DNA of 64,000 nucleotides from Candidatus Korobacter versatilis (lineage in GTDB: Bacteria; Acidobacteriota; Terriglobia; Terriglobales; Acidobacteriaceae): positions 204,703 through 268,702 of the forward strand of contig JACPNR010000011.1 in assembly GCA_016185395.1 (NCBI GenBank). Direction: 5' to 3'. Positions 13,635 through 22,043 of the stretch are shown one piece after another; within the stretch, counting starts at the first letter, position 1, and each line of letters opens with the position of its first letter. The position numbers and the translations under genes were made by a program. The notes beneath the pieces are model-generated. The model worked only from the letters and a program-made list of their open reading frames with translations. It was not told where the DNA came from and did no database searches.

Positions 13635-13672
13635 CATCCCGAGCCCACCGCGGCGGGCTCGGGATGTTTTTT
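13635..13672 (+). terminator. Rho-independent terminator
   Basis: A perfect 12-bp stem, CATCCCGAGCCC (13635-13646) and GGGCTCGGGATG (13655-13666), has an 8-base loop and is followed by six T. It ends the sigma/anti-sigma/Spy-like transcription unit. Confidence 0.9.
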
Positions 13673-13689
13673 GCCTGGCCTTTTTTCCC

Positions 13690-14307
13690 TTACCCGACAA
13701 GCTGCTCGTAGATCTGCTTCACCTGCGCGCGCGCCGCGTCCATGGCGCCGGAGTTGTTGATCACGAGATCGGCGCGGCGGGCCTTTTCCTCGTCCGGCAT
13801 TTGCGATGCGCTGCGGCGCTCGAGCTCGCGGCCCGCGTCCTGTTCGCTGAGCTCCGGATGCTTCGCCCGGTAGCGCGCCAGCTTCTTCTCCGGCGAGGAC
13901 GTGACCGCGATGGTCTTTCCGAAATTCCCTTCCGACTTGGCCTCGAACAGCAGCGGGACCTCGATCACGGCGAGTTTGGTCTCCGGCGACGACGCCGCGA
14001 CGCGGTCCATCCATGCGACCTCGTGGGCGGCCACGGCGGGATGCACGATGCTCTCGAGCTTCTGCCGCCGCTCGGGCGAGGCGAAGGCCGCCTCGGCAAG
14101 CTTCTTGCGGTCGATGCGGCCGCCGGGATCGAGGATGGCGCTGCCGAACTCGGCGACCACGCGGTGGTGCACGGTCTGGCCGGGAAGATAGAGCTGGTGC
14201 ACCACGGCGTCCGCGCTGAGGACCTGGACGTGGGGAAGCTCGGCGAACATCTGCAGCACGGTGGACTTGCCGCAGGCGATGCCACCGGTGATGGCTACTC
14301 TTACCAT
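13690..14307 (-). CDS. coaE: Dephospho-CoA kinase
   Basis: 205 residues, the usual CoaE length. The P-loop is GGIACGKST (residues 8-16, with Cys where Gly is common). The CoaE signature ADAVVHQLY follows at about 32, and the lid region reads VPLLFEAKSEGNFGKTIAV. It phosphorylates dephospho-CoA at the ribose 3'-OH, the last step of CoA synthesis. It starts 2 bases after the folD stop, so the two form an operon. A CoA step is useful for a strain carrying CoA-thioester degradation genes, but there is no direct link. Confidence 0.92.
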   Translation of the reverse strand: MVRVAITGGIACGKSTVLQMFAELPHVQVLSADAVVHQLYLPGQTVHHRVVAEFGSAILDPGGRIDRKKLAEAAFASPERRQKLESIVHPAVAAHEVAWMDRVAASSPETKLAVIEVPLLFEAKSEGNFGKTIAVTSSPEKKLARYRAKHPELSEQDAGRELERRSASQMPDEEKARRADLVINNSGAMDAARAQVKQIYEQLVG

Positions 14308-14309
14308 TC

Positions 14310-15260
14310 TCAGTTTTTCGCCGACATCGCAGGCGCGTTCGTGCTGGCCCCGCGGCGCAGCTTCATCGCCTTCACCGTGTTGCTCATCAGCATGGCGATG
14401 GTCAGCGGCCCGACACCGCCGGGGACGGGCGTGAGCGCCCCCGCGACTTGCGCGACTTCCGGATGGACGTCACCGACGAGGGTGGAGCCTTTGGCGGCGA
14501 AGTCGGCTTCGCGCTTGGCGTCGCCCGCGAAGAAGCGCGCGAACTCGGTGGCCTCTGTCACGCGATTGATACCCACGTCGATGACGGTCGCGCCCGGGCG
14601 AACGAAATCCCTGGTGACCATGCCGGCCTTGCCGATGGCGGCGACGAGGATGTCCGCGCGGCGGCAGACGCCGGGCAGGTCGCGCGTCTTCGAGTGGCAG
14701 ATGGTGACGGTGGCGTTGGCGTTGGTGAGCAGCATGGCGACCGGCTTGCCGACGATGTCGCTGCGGCCCACGACCACGGCCTCCTGCCCGGCGACTTCGA
14801 TGCCCGAACGCCTGAGTATCTCCATCACGCCGGCGGGCGTGCAGGGCACCGAGCCGGGGCGCTGGGTGGAGAGATAGCCGACGTTCATGGGATGGAAGCC
14901 GTCCACATCTTTTTCCGGTAAGACCTCGAGCAGCACGCGCTTGGCGTCCACCTGCTTGGGCAGCGGAAGCTGGACGAGGATGCCGTCAATGTCGTCGCGC
15001 GCGTTGAGTTCATCGACGAGCGCGATCATCTCGGCGGTGGTGATGGTCTCGGGCGGCATGATCTTCTCGCTGTAAATGCTGAGCTGCTCGCACGTCTTGA
15101 TCTTGTTGCGCACGTAGATCTCGGAGGCCGGGTCGTGGCCCACGAGCACGGCGGCGAGTCCGGGACGCAATCCCTGCGCGGCGAGCGCGCGGGTTTCCAG
15201 CGCGACTTCGTCTTTGATCTGCGCGGCGAGCTTGGCGCCGTCGAGGAGGGTGGCGGGCAT
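14310..15260 (-). CDS. folD: Methylenetetrahydrofolate dehydrogenase / methenyltetrahydrofolate cyclohydrolase
   Basis: 316 residues. FolD signatures are clear: VGHDPASEIYVRNKIKTCE near residue 40 with the catalytic Lys, GILVQLPLP near 95, VVVGRSDIVGKPVAMLL around 155 for NADP binding, and TPVPGGVGPLTIAML near the end. It oxidises 5,10-methylene-THF to 10-formyl-THF and supplies purine synthesis. It heads a folD-coaE pair with 2 bases between genes. A heptamer repeat lies directly upstream. The tail after KAMKLRRG is about 15 residues longer than in many homologues. Confidence 0.95.
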   Translation of the reverse strand: MPATLLDGAKLAAQIKDEVALETRALAAQGLRPGLAAVLVGHDPASEIYVRNKIKTCEQLSIYSEKIMPPETITTAEMIALVDELNARDDIDGILVQLPLPKQVDAKRVLLEVLPEKDVDGFHPMNVGYLSTQRPGSVPCTPAGVMEILRRSGIEVAGQEAVVVGRSDIVGKPVAMLLTNANATVTICHSKTRDLPGVCRRADILVAAIGKAGMVTRDFVRPGATVIDVGINRVTEATEFARFFAGDAKREADFAAKGSTLVGDVHPEVAQVAGALTPVPGGVGPLTIAMLMSNTVKAMKLRRGASTNAPAMSAKN

Positions 15261-15281
15261 GGGCTTATCTTAATCGCAGAC

Positions 15282-15313
15282 TTGGTCTTTGGTTGTTGGT
15301 CTTTGGTCGTTGG
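15282..15313. repeat. Heptamer array TTGGTCT/TTGGTTG/TTGGTCT/TTGGTCG
   Basis: Four tandem 7-bp units plus TTGG, in the divergent promoter gap between folD and the Trm112-like gene. The same unit occurs at 39094, 39507 and 58104. Confidence 0.85.
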
Positions 15314-15331
15314 CAACGACAGGGGGATAGA

Positions 15332-15508
15332 ATGGCCGCGATGCTTCCGAAGGAACTGCTCGAGGTCCTGGTATGTCCTGCGTGCCGCGCGCCGCTCGAG
15401 TTCCGGCAAGACCGGCAGGACTTCCGCTGCGCCGCGTGCAAGCGGGTCTATCCCGTGCGCGACGGCATCCCCATCCTGCTGGTGGATGAGGCCAAGATCG
15501 AAGACTGA
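15332..15508 (+). CDS. Trm112-family small zinc-ribbon protein
   Basis: 58 residues from ATG 15332, with AGGGGG 4 bases upstream; the alternative Met at 15341 gives MLPKELLEVLVCP. The pattern LLEVLVCPACRAPLEF...CAACKRVYPVRDGIPILLVDEA (given in part) is that of the YcaR/Trm112 family, with two CxxC pairs for zinc. In other organisms Trm112 activates methyltransferases; in bacteria the role is poorly known. It runs divergently from folD and its end lies 3 bases from the end of the anti-sigma gene on the other strand. Confidence 0.85.
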   Translation: MAAMLPKELLEVLVCPACRAPLEFRQDRQDFRCAACKRVYPVRDGIPILLVDEAKIED

Positions 15509-15511
15509 AGA

Positions 15512-16819
15512 CTAGCGGCTGCTCGGCGGCTTGGCGGGTTGATCACCGAACACCTCGTGCGAGATCTCGATGGTCTGCCCGGACGAGGTCGAGATGATGA
15601 GCATCTGCCCGCTGACGTTGAGGCGGATGATGTCGCCATTCACCTCCGCGACGGGCTGCGGACGCCAACTGCCGCCGGCGTTGGCCGAATAGTAGAGCGC
15701 ACCGCGGGCGCCGCCGGCCCAGACTTCGTTCCCGTTAGCGACCAGCGCGCGAAACTTCACATGCTTGGCGACCGGCACGTCGGTCCAGACGCGGCCGTCT
15801 GGCGAACGCTGCACGCGGCCGTCGGAGGTCACGGTCCAGCGCAGGGTCGCGGGCTTGAGCTGCGCGTGCATCGCGTCCATGGTGACGGGCGCGCTGCTCG
15901 CGGCGGCCTCGCCGGCGTATCCGGGCCCGTAGGCGGAGAGGCTGCCCGAGGAAGTCTTTGCGCGCGCCGGAGCGGCGGCGGGTGCGGAGCGGGCCATGGT
16001 GTAGCCCTCCGCCGAAACCTCAGGGGCGGGCGTGGGTGCTGGCTTGGCCGGCGCTTGCGCTTCGCGCGGCGCTTCCGCAAGGACGACGCTGTTCTTGTCG
16101 TCTTTCGCTTTCGCAAGCCCGGTGGTCCGGCCGGCGAACTGGGCGTTCGCACCGGCGCCGCCGGCGGTCGCCTTGCCGGCCGTCGACCGGTCTGCTTCCG
16201 CAGCGCGGTCCTGCCGGAACTGTACCGAGGGCGGCGCCGCAGCAGCGGAGGCCAAGGCGCGGTCTTCGTCCCGCGCGCCGTTCTGTTTCTTCTCCTGCTC
16301 TTCCTTGCGGGAAGCCTCGAGCTTGGCGACTTCGGCCTGCTTCGGCGCGGCGTCCGCGCGCGCGCGCGAGTCCGAAGACGCGGGCTGCTCGGTCGCGGAC
16401 GACGGCTGCGCCACCTTCTTGCCGGCCGAGGCGAAGGCTTTGTCTTCATTGCCTGCCGCAGCCGCCTGCCGCGCCGCGGCATTTTCTGCTGTCCGTTTCG
16501 GCGCCTCGATGATCACGGCGACGGCGACGACCGCCACGGCGGTGGCCACGGCGCCCCACCTCAAGACGGGCCACGGCAACCCGCGCGGCTTCGCCGTTCC
16601 CGGGGCGAGCGCTTCGACCTCTTCGGTCTGGTCCGGAGAAGCAAGCGCGACGATCTCGCGGCAGTCCGCGCACGTGGCGAGGTGTGCCAACACCTGCTCG
16701 CGCTCACCTGCGGCAAGCGAGCGCTCGCGGAAGGCGGTCAGCAGGTCCGCATCGGGATGCGGGCCGGCGACTGGCGCCTGGGCCATGCGAGCGCGAGCTA
16801 GTTTAGACACGTCGACCAT
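15512..16819 (-). CDS. Anti-sigma factor with zf-HC2 domain and C-terminal YCF48/BNR-like domain
   Basis: 435 residues. The N-terminus carries an anti-sigma zinc finger (HPDADLLTAFRERSLAAG, then HLATCADCREIV: H-x3-C-x2-C type). One membrane helix follows near residue 90 (WGAVATAVAVVAVAVIIEA). A 200-residue Ala/Lys/Gln-rich linker leads to an exported C-terminal domain with WTVTSDGRVQRSPDGRVWTD and ALYYSANAGGSWRP, resembling YCF48/photosystem-II-assembly or BNR blades. ATG 16819 lies just inside the sigma gene stop, so the pair is coupled. The extracytoplasmic propeller is an unusual sensor domain for an anti-sigma factor. Confidence 0.8.
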   Translation of the reverse strand: MVDVSKLARARMAQAPVAGPHPDADLLTAFRERSLAAGEREQVLAHLATCADCREIVALASPDQTEEVEALAPGTAKPRGLPWPVLRWGAVATAVAVVAVAVIIEAPKRTAENAAARQAAAAGNEDKAFASAGKKVAQPSSATEQPASSDSRARADAAPKQAEVAKLEASRKEEQEKKQNGARDEDRALASAAAAPPSVQFRQDRAAEADRSTAGKATAGGAGANAQFAGRTTGLAKAKDDKNSVVLAEAPREAQAPAKPAPTPAPEVSAEGYTMARSAPAAAPARAKTSSGSLSAYGPGYAGEAAASSAPVTMDAMHAQLKPATLRWTVTSDGRVQRSPDGRVWTDVPVAKHVKFRALVANGNEVWAGGARGALYYSANAGGSWRPQPVAEVNGDIIRLNVSGQMLIISTSSGQTIEISHEVFGDQPAKPPSSR

Positions 16820-16821
16820 CA

Positions 16822-17742
16822 CTATCTTTCCTTCTCTGAGAACGGCGCGGCAGCGGAATCTTGCGCCAAACGGGCGCGAATATTGACTTGCAGGTCGCGG
16901 ACGTCCGCCGCGAGGGCCTCCTCGGCCTGGCGGCGCGACATGCCGCGTTTCACCAGGGCGTCGAGCACGTGCTTGCGCAGTTGCGCCGTGAGCTTGCCGA
17001 GCTTGCGGCTGATGGTGGACTCGTGCACGCCGAGCGTGCGCGCCACTTCGGCGAGCGTCCGCTGATCGAGGAAGTAGCTGGCGAGGACGTAGCGGTCTTC
17101 CGCGGGGAGCGCGGCCAGGGCGGCATCCACCGCCGCTTCCAGGCGCGGATCCACGGCGATGGGTTCTTCGCGTGCCGTCGCGGCGAACTGCACGCCCTCT
17201 TCGCCTTCTTCTTCGAGGCTCACGAGTTTCTTATGGCTGCGGTAGCGGTTGATGTATTCCTGCGCCAGGACGGTGCGCAGCCAGCCTTCGAGCGAGCCGC
17301 GTCCCATGTAGAAAAGCAGCTTGGAACGGCGCTCGCCATCGCGCAGTTCGGTGCCGTAGAGGTCGGCGTAGAGCGAGTCGGCGAGTTCGCGTCCGGTGGC
17401 CTCGTCGCGGGCGATGGCGCGGCCGGCGTCGAAGAGCTTCTCGCGGAAGCGGCCGAGGAAGACCTCCCAGGCGCGCTCGTGGCCGGCGGCGCAGGCGCGG
17501 GCGAGGGCCAGTTCCTCCACACGGAGCGAGCGATAGAGGGCGGTGGCGTCCCCCGGCGCGGCCTCGGCGGGAAGGTACTTTGCACCAACCTCGGCGAGGA
17601 TGCGCAGGAACTCGAGCTGTGGCAGCCCGTAGTCGGCGGCGTGGCTCTCGAGCCACAACTCGCCAAACAGGCGCTCCAGCCAGTGGCCAGCGACGCCGGC
17701 CGGCGGGGTGGAGGGACGCACGGGTTTGGCCCCGGTGCTCAT
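16822..17742 (-). CDS. Sigma-70 family RNA polymerase sigma factor
   Basis: 306 residues from ATG 17742. A long N-terminal part (about 1-90) with no known domain is followed by region 2 (ACAAGHERAWEVFLGRF to YMGRGSLEGWLRTVLAQEYINRYR, cited in part) and region 4 near 225-275 (ALPAEDRYVLASYFLDQRTL, then VARTLGVHESTISRKLGKL), with a clear helix-turn-helix. The stop touches the start of the zf-HC2 anti-sigma gene. The TPR-free N-terminal extension and the SRKLGK-type region 4 set it apart from the ECF factor at 12 kb. The start has a weak ribosome site; an upstream frame extension exists but looks noncoding. Confidence 0.8.
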   Translation of the reverse strand: MSTGAKPVRPSTPPAGVAGHWLERLFGELWLESHAADYGLPQLEFLRILAEVGAKYLPAEAAPGDATALYRSLRVEELALARACAAGHERAWEVFLGRFREKLFDAGRAIARDEATGRELADSLYADLYGTELRDGERRSKLLFYMGRGSLEGWLRTVLAQEYINRYRSHKKLVSLEEEGEEGVQFAATAREEPIAVDPRLEAAVDAALAALPAEDRYVLASYFLDQRTLAEVARTLGVHESTISRKLGKLTAQLRKHVLDALVKRGMSRRQAEEALAADVRDLQVNIRARLAQDSAAAPFSEKER

Positions 17743-17869
17743 GTCCAACTCTGGAGGGTGGATGTTATCAACAATTGAGACGCCGGCAGCGTGACTTTGG
17801 TTTGTTAGCACGCGATTTATCTGCAAGCTCCGGGCGGGGCCGCGTTCTGGGTGAAAGGAGCAATCCATC

Positions 17870-19045
17870 ATGCGCAGTCTCAAGACCCTTTCCGTACTGG
17901 CGGCCTTCGTTGCCGCAGTCCTTTTCTTCGCGCGTCTGGCGGCGCCGGCAGCGGCGCAGGCCGGCGAAGCGCCCGCCACGGCGGGAAGCTACAGAGTCCT
18001 CACCCCGATCACGCACGGTGCGCTGACCATCTATCCGGTGGTGGCGGCGACCACGCACGACACGCACGACTTCCTCACGCTCGATGAAGGCCTGCGTTCC
18101 GGCGAGGTCATCGTGACCGAAGCGGGGCAGGTGCAGCCGCTGATGCGGCGGCGCGGCGTGCAGCGCCCTTACCAAGGCGGCGGCGCGCAGGTGAACCAGC
18201 TCGTGCTGGTGAACAACTCCAAGCGTCCGCTGCTGCTGCTGGCGGGCGAGATCGTGACCGGCGGCAAGCAGGACCGCGTGATCGGCAAGGACCGCATCAT
18301 CCCGGCAGAGAGCGACCCCATCGACCTTGGCGTGTTCTGCGTGGAACCCGGCCGCTGGGTAGCGCAGTCCGACAAGTTCGGCGGCCTGAACACGCAGATG
18401 GCGCAGCCGAGCGTGCGCGCGAAGGCCATGGCGGAGAAGGACCAGGAGAAGGTGTGGGCCGAGGTACGGAAGTCGCAAGAAAGCGCCGACCGCGCCATGG
18501 CAGCGCCCTCCGCGACCACCGTGGAAGTGATGGGAAGCGGCGCGGCCATAGAGACGCAGCGGCAGGAAGTCCGCGGCACCAGCTCCTACGCCCGCGTGAT
18601 GAATAACAAGGCAGTAAGAGCCGAGGTGGATTCGGTGGCTGCGCCGATGCAGAAATCGTACGAGTCCGTGATCGGCCGCTTGCGCGACCAGAAGGCCGTG
18701 GGCGTGGTGGTGGCCATCAACGGCGAGGTCGAGTGGGTGGACATCTTCGCCTCGACCGATCTGCTGCAGAAGTACTGGCCCAAACTGGTGCGTTCCTACG
18801 CGGCCGAGACCATCGGCGTGCGGGCCGCCAAAAATGCGCCCTTGAGCACGAAAGAGGCGCAAGCCTTCCTCGATGACTGGGGCGGCAAGCGCCAAACGGT
18901 CGAGACCGAGCCCGGCCTGTTCCGGCACGTAGAGGTCGCGGGCCGCGGTTTTCGCGCCTTTCAGCTCACTTCGCTGTTGCCCAAAACGGGCTTCGACCTG
19001 CACCTGAGCAAGATGGCGGAGGAGCACATGATCGGCGACCGGTAA
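17870..19045 (+). CDS. Secreted ARPP-1-domain protein
   Basis: 391 residues with a signal peptide (MRSLKTLSVLAAFVAAVLFF to AQAG). The mature region has the ARPP-1/DUF6569 pattern: ITHGALTIYPVVA, a strand LVLVNNSKRPLLLLAGEIVTGGKQDRV and IPAESDPIDLGVFCVEPGRW. It occurs widely in Acidobacteriota as a lone secreted protein; the biochemical role is unknown. It is divergent from the sigma/anti-sigma pair and could be a target of it, but no shared promoter was identified. The C-terminal part has FRAFQLTSLLPKTGFDLHLS. Confidence 0.75.
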   Translation: MRSLKTLSVLAAFVAAVLFFARLAAPAAAQAGEAPATAGSYRVLTPITHGALTIYPVVAATTHDTHDFLTLDEGLRSGEVIVTEAGQVQPLMRRRGVQRPYQGGGAQVNQLVLVNNSKRPLLLLAGEIVTGGKQDRVIGKDRIIPAESDPIDLGVFCVEPGRWVAQSDKFGGLNTQMAQPSVRAKAMAEKDQEKVWAEVRKSQESADRAMAAPSATTVEVMGSGAAIETQRQEVRGTSSYARVMNNKAVRAEVDSVAAPMQKSYESVIGRLRDQKAVGVVVAINGEVEWVDIFASTDLLQKYWPKLVRSYAAETIGVRAAKNAPLSTKEAQAFLDDWGGKRQTVETEPGLFRHVEVAGRGFRAFQLTSLLPKTGFDLHLSKMAEEHMIGDR

Positions 19046-19244
19046 GCCGCGTTTTCACGGAACGGCCACAGGCAACCGGCCGTATCCCAAGGACAGGATT
19101 GGTTGCACCCGAAATTTTTACCTGGAGCGCAACAAAGCGGGGGGTAGGGCAGTCTAATCGGGTAACGGCAGGTGACGTGCAACAGAGGTAGTGAGTGTAG
19201 GGGCCAAGCCGGAGGGCCAGAAGTGAGGTTCGGAGGTGACGACC

Positions 19245-19469
19245 ATGGGTGACAAGTTCAACGTGACGGAAGTAGCGGCGCTGCGAAACGAGCTCTTGCA
19301 AGGTGGGCTTGATTCCATGCAGGCGGCCGAGGTGGTCCGCATGTTCCTGATGGGGCACGGTTACGGGATATCGACCGACGCCGCGCTGGACGCGGCCAGC
19401 CGCATCACGGGTGGGTCATCCGTTGAGTCGGTACAGGCAAGTCTCGAGGATCTGGCGCTGGTGATGTAA
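19245..19469 (+). CDS. Small protein of unknown function
   Basis: 74 residues from ATG 19245, with GGAGGT 7 bases upstream. It reads as two or three short helices (EVAALRNELLQGGLDSMQAA, then AALDAASRITG). Not recognised; the even spacing of Ala/Leu suggests a small all-helical DNA- or protein-binding domain. It has a ~200-base leader and is followed by three hairpins, the last a good terminator, so it is probably transcribed alone. A GTG at 19236 is a possible alternative start. Confidence 0.6.
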   Translation: MGDKFNVTEVAALRNELLQGGLDSMQAAEVVRMFLMGHGYGISTDAALDAASRITGGSSVESVQASLEDLALVM

Positions 19470-19480
19470 CCGCATCATGT

Positions 19481-19571
19481 GGTCCCGCGAAACGGGACCG
19501 ATAAAAACCGCGCCAACCCCGCTCTGCGGAGCAGGGGAAGCATAAAGCCGGGCAAACCTGCCCGGCTTTTT
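19481..19571 (+). terminator. Hairpin series ending in Rho-independent terminator
   Basis: Three successive hairpins: GGTCCCG/CGGGACC (19481-19499), CCCCGCTC/GAGCAGGGG (about 19517-19537) and AAGCCGGGCA/TGCCCGGCTT (19545-19568) with loop AACC and a TTTTT run. The last is a classical terminator; the first two may stabilise the small mRNA's 3' end. Confidence 0.8.
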
Positions 19572-19683
19572 GTCTGTCTTGGGTCTGGGCGACGCGCGCG
19601 AAATTAAAGACAGGATGAGGGGAGGAGAGGAGGTTTACTCCTTAGTCTTCCGTTCCTCGTTTGCCCCTTCTCTCCTCCTGCTG

Positions 19684-21096
19684 TTATTTCGTTGGCGGCG
19701 GCAGGAGCCGGTCGGCTGCGGCGGCGCCTTCGCGGACACAGTCCGGCACCCCGATTCCGCGGTAAGCATTCCCTGCCAGGGCTAGTCCCGGCAGTTGAGC
19801 GACGAGTTGGTCGATGCGAGCGACCCTATCCAGATGTCCGACCTCGTACTGCGCCATCGCCTGCGGCCAGCGGAAGACGCGGGTGAACAGCGGCTCGGCG
19901 TTCAGTCCGAGGACCTGGCGGAGTTCGCCGCGGATGGCGCTTGCGAGGTCTTCGTCGGAGAGCTGCATGCTGGCGGTGGCGGCGGCGCCGCCGATGAAGC
20001 AGCGGAAGAGCAGCTTGCCGGCGGGGGCGCGGCCGGCGAACTTGTTCTGCACGTAGGTGCAGGCCAGCATCTTCCCCTTGTTCGCGCCGCCTTGCGAAAC
20101 CAGGAAGCCAAAGCCTTCGATCTTGGCGCGCGTGGCGGCGCCGATTGATGCCGCGTCGTAGGCGAGCGCGACGGTGATGGAGGAGTTGTAGGCTATGCCG
20201 CGGAGCTCGCCGGTGAGCTTGGAGTCCGTGGAGCCGAGCAGGTCGGCAGCAGCGTAGGCGGGCAGCGCGAGGATGACGGCGTCGAAGGCCTGTTCGCCGG
20301 CGCCGGTCACGACCGTCCACTGCGTGCCGGCGCGCCGCAGCGTCCGGACGGGAGAGTCCAGGCGGATGCTGGCAGGCGCGAGCTTGGCAGCGACGGCGTC
20401 GGTCATCTGCTGCATGCCGCCGGCAAGCGTAGTGAAAAGCGATGGCGTTGCAGCCGGCTGCGCTACCGGCATCTTCGTTCGCGCCTCGAGCATGGCACGC
20501 ACCAGCGACCCACGTTCGCGCTCCATGGTGACGAAGCGCGGCAGCACGGCGCGGACGCTGAGCTTTTCCGCGCTGCCGCCGTAGACGCCCGCGAGCAGCG
20601 GGCCGGCGACGCGCTCGACCATCTCGCGCCCGAAGTGGCGGGTGACGAAGCTGGCGACGGATTCGTCTTCACCGCTCTCGCGCGGCTTGCTCCAGCGCTC
20701 CTGCGCAGCGCGCAGCTTTGCGCTGAGCGAGAACAGCGACGTGGTCGCGAGCGGCCAGAGCTTGGTGGGGACCATGAACATCAGGCCGTCGGGCATTTCG
20801 ATGAGCCGATCATTCACCAGAATGAACGTCTTGCGCTGATGGTCGCGGGATGACAGCAGGTCGCTACCGATGCCGAGGTCGCGGCAGAGCTGCGCCGCCC
20901 ATGGCTTTTCGCTGAGGAAGGAATCAGGGCCGGCTTCGATGATGAATCCGTCTTGACGCTCGGTGCGGATGACGCCGCCGAGACGGCCGGAGGCTTCGAA
21001 CAGCGCGTACTCCACCCCGCCGGCGCGCTTCTGTTCGAGGCGGAACGCCGCGCTGAGTCCGGCGATGCCGCCGCCGATGACCGCGATGCGGGTCAC
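19684..21096 (-). CDS. hemG: Protoporphyrinogen/coproporphyrinogen oxidase (HemY-type, FAD)
   Basis: 470 residues from GTG 21096, which overlaps the hemH stop (GTGA). The FAD Rossmann motif starts at once (RIAVIGGGIAGLSAAFRLEQ), followed by GRLGGVIRTE and EAGPDSFLSEKPWA, typical of HemY-type oxidases. The C-terminus has the second FAD contact (LPGLALAGNAYRGIGVPDCV). It oxidises protoporphyrinogen IX, or coproporphyrinogen III in the coproporphyrin branch; which one cannot be decided here. Last gene of hemE-hemH-hemG. The symbol is by function; the family is HemY, not E. coli HemG. Confidence 0.88.
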   Translation of the reverse strand: MTRIAVIGGGIAGLSAAFRLEQKRAGGVEYALFEASGRLGGVIRTERQDGFIIEAGPDSFLSEKPWAAQLCRDLGIGSDLLSSRDHQRKTFILVNDRLIEMPDGLMFMVPTKLWPLATTSLFSLSAKLRAAQERWSKPRESGEDESVASFVTRHFGREMVERVAGPLLAGVYGGSAEKLSVRAVLPRFVTMERERGSLVRAMLEARTKMPVAQPAATPSLFTTLAGGMQQMTDAVAAKLAPASIRLDSPVRTLRRAGTQWTVVTGAGEQAFDAVILALPAYAAADLLGSTDSKLTGELRGIAYNSSITVALAYDAASIGAATRAKIEGFGFLVSQGGANKGKMLACTYVQNKFAGRAPAGKLLFRCFIGGAAATASMQLSDEDLASAIRGELRQVLGLNAEPLFTRVFRWPQAMAQYEVGHLDRVARIDQLVAQLPGLALAGNAYRGIGVPDCVREGAAAADRLLPPPTK

Positions 21097-22043
21097 TTCG
21101 CCGGCACCGGTTGGGAGAGCTTCGTTTTGGCGACTTCCGCCAGAGCGCGAATGAACCGCGGCGAATCGTTGAGCGAGTCCGCGCGCCACAGCTCCATGCC
21201 GTGCTGTTTCGCGAACTGCCGGAAGGCGATGTCGATATCGTAGAGCACCTCGACGTGGTCGCAGACGAAGCCGATGGGCTGCATCAACACCGCGTCGTTA
21301 CCCAACTCTTTGAGTCCGAGGATGGTGTCTTCCACCGTCGGCCCGAGCCACGGGCCGCCGCTCATGCCCTGGCTCTGGAAGGCGAACCACCAGGTGCCGT
21401 CCATGAGGCCGGCGGCGCGGGCGACGAGCTCGGCGGTGTGCTTGGCCTGGTCGGCGTAGGGATCGCCGGCGAGGCCGCCTTGCGGAAGAAGGGTGCGTTC
21501 CGGAACGGAGTGTGCGGTGAACAGCACGGGCGGCGCGGCGCCGTGGTCGCTCTTCGCCTTCGCGAGCGCAGCGCTCAGACGCTCGGCGAACGCGGCGATG
21601 AGCTGCGGCTCGTCGTGCCAGCTCTCGATGAAGTCCACTGCGAACGGCGCGCCGCTCTCGCCCAGTAATGCCTTCCTGTAGAGGCCGACCGACGTGCGCG
21701 AGTTCTGCGGCGCGAGGCAAATGACCACGGCGCGTGTGATGCCGTCGCGCTGCATCTGCGCGCGAACGCCGGCCTCCCCGTTGATCCATGGCTTCCAGTT
21801 GCGCATGCCGACGTACACGGGCAGCCCGAGTTCCTGGCTCAGCAACTCGCCTTGGCGCAGCGTGAGGCGCGTGAGCGGCGACGCACCAATGAGCCCGTAG
21901 CGATGCGCGATCTCTTGGACCGCGGCTTCGGGGAGCGGGCGTCCGCTGGTGACGGCCTGGAGGAACTCGGGGACGTCCTCCGGCTTGTCAGGCGAGCCGT
22001 GGGCGAGGAGCAGCACGGCGACTTTTTCTTTCGCCGGAGTCAT
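21093..22043 (-). CDS. hemH: Ferrochelatase
   Basis: 316 residues from ATG 22043, which overlaps the hemE stop (ATGA). Begins AVLLLAHGSPDKPEDVPEFL, as ferrochelatases do. The catalytic His is in LFTAHSVPERTL (about residue 190) and the acidic partner in GFVCDHVEVLYDID (about 270). It inserts ferrous iron into the porphyrin. Length and the absence of a C-terminal extension resemble the soluble bacterial enzyme. Whether it uses protoporphyrin IX or coproporphyrin III depends on the pathway; no hemQ/chdC gene is in view. Confidence 0.92.
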   Translation of the reverse strand: MTPAKEKVAVLLLAHGSPDKPEDVPEFLQAVTSGRPLPEAAVQEIAHRYGLIGASPLTRLTLRQGELLSQELGLPVYVGMRNWKPWINGEAGVRAQMQRDGITRAVVICLAPQNSRTSVGLYRKALLGESGAPFAVDFIESWHDEPQLIAAFAERLSAALAKAKSDHGAAPPVLFTAHSVPERTLLPQGGLAGDPYADQAKHTAELVARAAGLMDGTWWFAFQSQGMSGGPWLGPTVEDTILGLKELGNDAVLMQPIGFVCDHVEVLYDIDIAFRQFAKQHGMELWRADSLNDSPRFIRALAEVAKTKLSQPVPAK

